Of a stretch of DNA of 64,000 nt, positions 63,217 through 64,000 are shown piece by piece; the stretch's first letter is position 1; each line of letters begins with the position of its first letter. The notes beneath the pieces were generated by a model, which was not told the DNA's origin, made no database searches, and saw only the letters and a list, made by a program, of their open reading frames with translations. The position numbers were made by a program, and so were the translations under genes. The DNA lies in NCBI RefSeq assembly GCF_023983475.1, contig NZ_CP092712.1:1178001-1242000 (forward strand). The letters are read 5' to 3'. This DNA is from Aliivibrio fischeri ATCC 7744 = JCM 18803 = DSM 507 (GTDB lineage: Bacteria; Pseudomonadota; Gammaproteobacteria; Enterobacterales; Vibrionaceae).

Positions 63217-64000
63217 ATGAATTCAATATTGAAGAAATCCACCATAGTTACTTTTGCTTTGCTGCTTTCTGGCTGTGCAAATATGTCTGTTGGCAATTTG
63301 TTTAGTCATTATTCAGCTCAAACTAATGATGTTTATCAATTAGTGAAAAGTGGTGAAGCAAAACAAGCTTATACTCTTGAAGAACAGGAAGTGGGTGGCC
63401 CAATTCTTGATAATATGGAGCTTGGTCGTATTGCTTTATTAAGCGAGCAATATGCGGAGAGTAAAACGGATTTTGAAGTAGCAGAGCAAGCCGCGAGAGT
63501 ACAAAGTGATCAAGCGACTATCTCTGTTTCTGATTCAGCAAATCAAGTGGGCTCTTTAGTTACTAACGATAATTTAATTGACTATAAACCCGCGGATTAC
63601 GAGTTAGGTTACTTGCATTTATATTTGTCTCTAAATTATCTAAAAAATAACGATTTAGAAGGGGCTTTAGTTGAGGTTCGTAAGGCGAACTATATTCAAG
63701 AGCAAGCCAAAAGAGACAGAGAAAAAGATTTACGAAAAGCAGAGAAAGAAGCAAAGAAAGAGGGCGTTAAGGCGAATGTTGGCGCGATTTTAGCGAATTA
63801 CCCAGATGTTGGGAATGAACTTGCTGCAGTTCAAAATGGCTACCTTTTTTATTACTCTGGTTTGCTTTATGAAACCAATCGTTCGTTAAATGACGCTTAT
63901 ATTGATTACAAGCGTGCATTGGCCGTTGCACCAAATAATAAGACGGTGATCGAATCGGTTCAACGTGTTGCTCGTAAACTGGGTATGCGTAACGATATCA
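63217..64000 (+). CDS. Lipoprotein of COG3014 type, 5' part (runs off the window)
   Basis: The frame is open from ATG 63217 to the window edge (261 codons). It begins with a lipoprotein signal: A-L-L-L-S-G-C-A-N, with the lipidated Cys in the L-S-G-C lipobox. The mature part is helical and TPR-like: L-G-Y-L-H-L-Y-L-S-L-N-Y-L, V-R-K-A-N-Y-I-Q-E-Q-A-K and Y-Y-S-G-L-L-Y-E-T-N-R-S-L-N-D-A-Y-I-D-Y-K-R-A-L. A lysine-rich coiled stretch lies near 168-185. It resembles COG3014 proteins found between hinT and lpoB-like genes in vibrios. It probably works in the cell envelope; the function is unknown. Confidence 0.8.
   Translation, partial: MNSILKKSTIVTFALLLSGCANMSVGNLFSHYSAQTNDVYQLVKSGEAKQAYTLEEQEVGGPILDNMELGRIALLSEQYAESKTDFEVAEQAARVQSDQATISVSDSANQVGSLVTNDNLIDYKPADYELGYLHLYLSLNYLKNNDLEGALVEVRKANYIQEQAKRDREKDLRKAEKEAKKEGVKANVGAILANYPDVGNELAAVQNGYLFYYSGLLYETNRSLNDAYIDYKRALAVAPNNKTVIESVQRVARKLGMRNDI

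Overview
The window looks like part of a chromosome of an AT-rich, Gram-negative, motile marine gamma-proteobacterium, most likely a Vibrionaceae member close to Aliivibrio fischeri. This is inferred from gene content: three large chemoreceptors, a VtrA/VtrC-like (ToxR/ToxS-type) regulator pair, a POT peptide permease close to E. coli DtpA, a MurNAc utilisation locus, and hinT followed by a COG3014-type lipoprotein. No rRNA, tRNA, CRISPR array or insertion sequence was seen.

Layout. 1-3229 (minus strand): a tight operon of at least six genes encoding a prephenate-dehydratase-like protein, a DUF2000 protein, an FGE-like protein without the catalytic cysteines, a YedY/MsrP-type molybdopterin-domain protein, a LysE exporter and an AraC regulator cut by the window edge. 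Its pathway is unknown. 3423-7236: a secreted subclass B1 metallo-beta-lactamase, a DUF2127 membrane protein, and a TetR regulator divergent from two glutathione-transferase-like genes, with two palindromic operators between them. 7330-8995: brnQ behind a short leader ORF rich in Ile/Val/Leu codons and competing hairpins, which suggests attenuation. 9074-16111: an outer-membrane barrel, the VtrA/VtrC-like pair, a Dcu-type C4-dicarboxylate transporter, and a TRAP-TAXI transporter whose receptor gene carries a one-base frameshift. 16177-21577: two chemoreceptors (one with a NIT domain) and a prokaryotic ionotropic-glutamate-receptor-like channel. 21666-29947: a methyltransferase, a LysR regulator, nupC, a heptanucleotide tandem repeat, a Bax-like glucosaminidase, ppiB, a CARB-like class A beta-lactamase, a PLP enzyme, yajD and small genes.

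30060-36220 holds a LolA-like periplasmic protein, two FtsX-type permeases, an ABC ATPase, a CbpA-like J-protein and an outer-membrane barrel, perhaps an envelope export system. 38648-42203 is the MurNAc locus murR / murQ-murP with palindromes and a CRP-like site. 42375-50552 is mostly housekeeping transport and peptide use: YaeQ, TauE/SafE, GNAT, BCCT, prolyl oligopeptidase and dtpA.

50553-56760 is the clearest accessory region. It contains a decayed HigA-like antitoxin, a colicin-E3-type 16S rRNase bacteriocin/effector with a small immunity-like gene lying between two diverged direct repeats, and a three-gene overlapping operon with a PD-(D/E)XK-like nuclease and two unrecognised proteins, which is a plausible uncharacterised defence system. 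The window then returns to core genes: an aminoglycoside-phosphotransferase-like kinase, a SpoU methyltransferase, a NYN-domain protein, a GH13 enzyme, a third chemoreceptor, hinT and the start of a lipoprotein gene.
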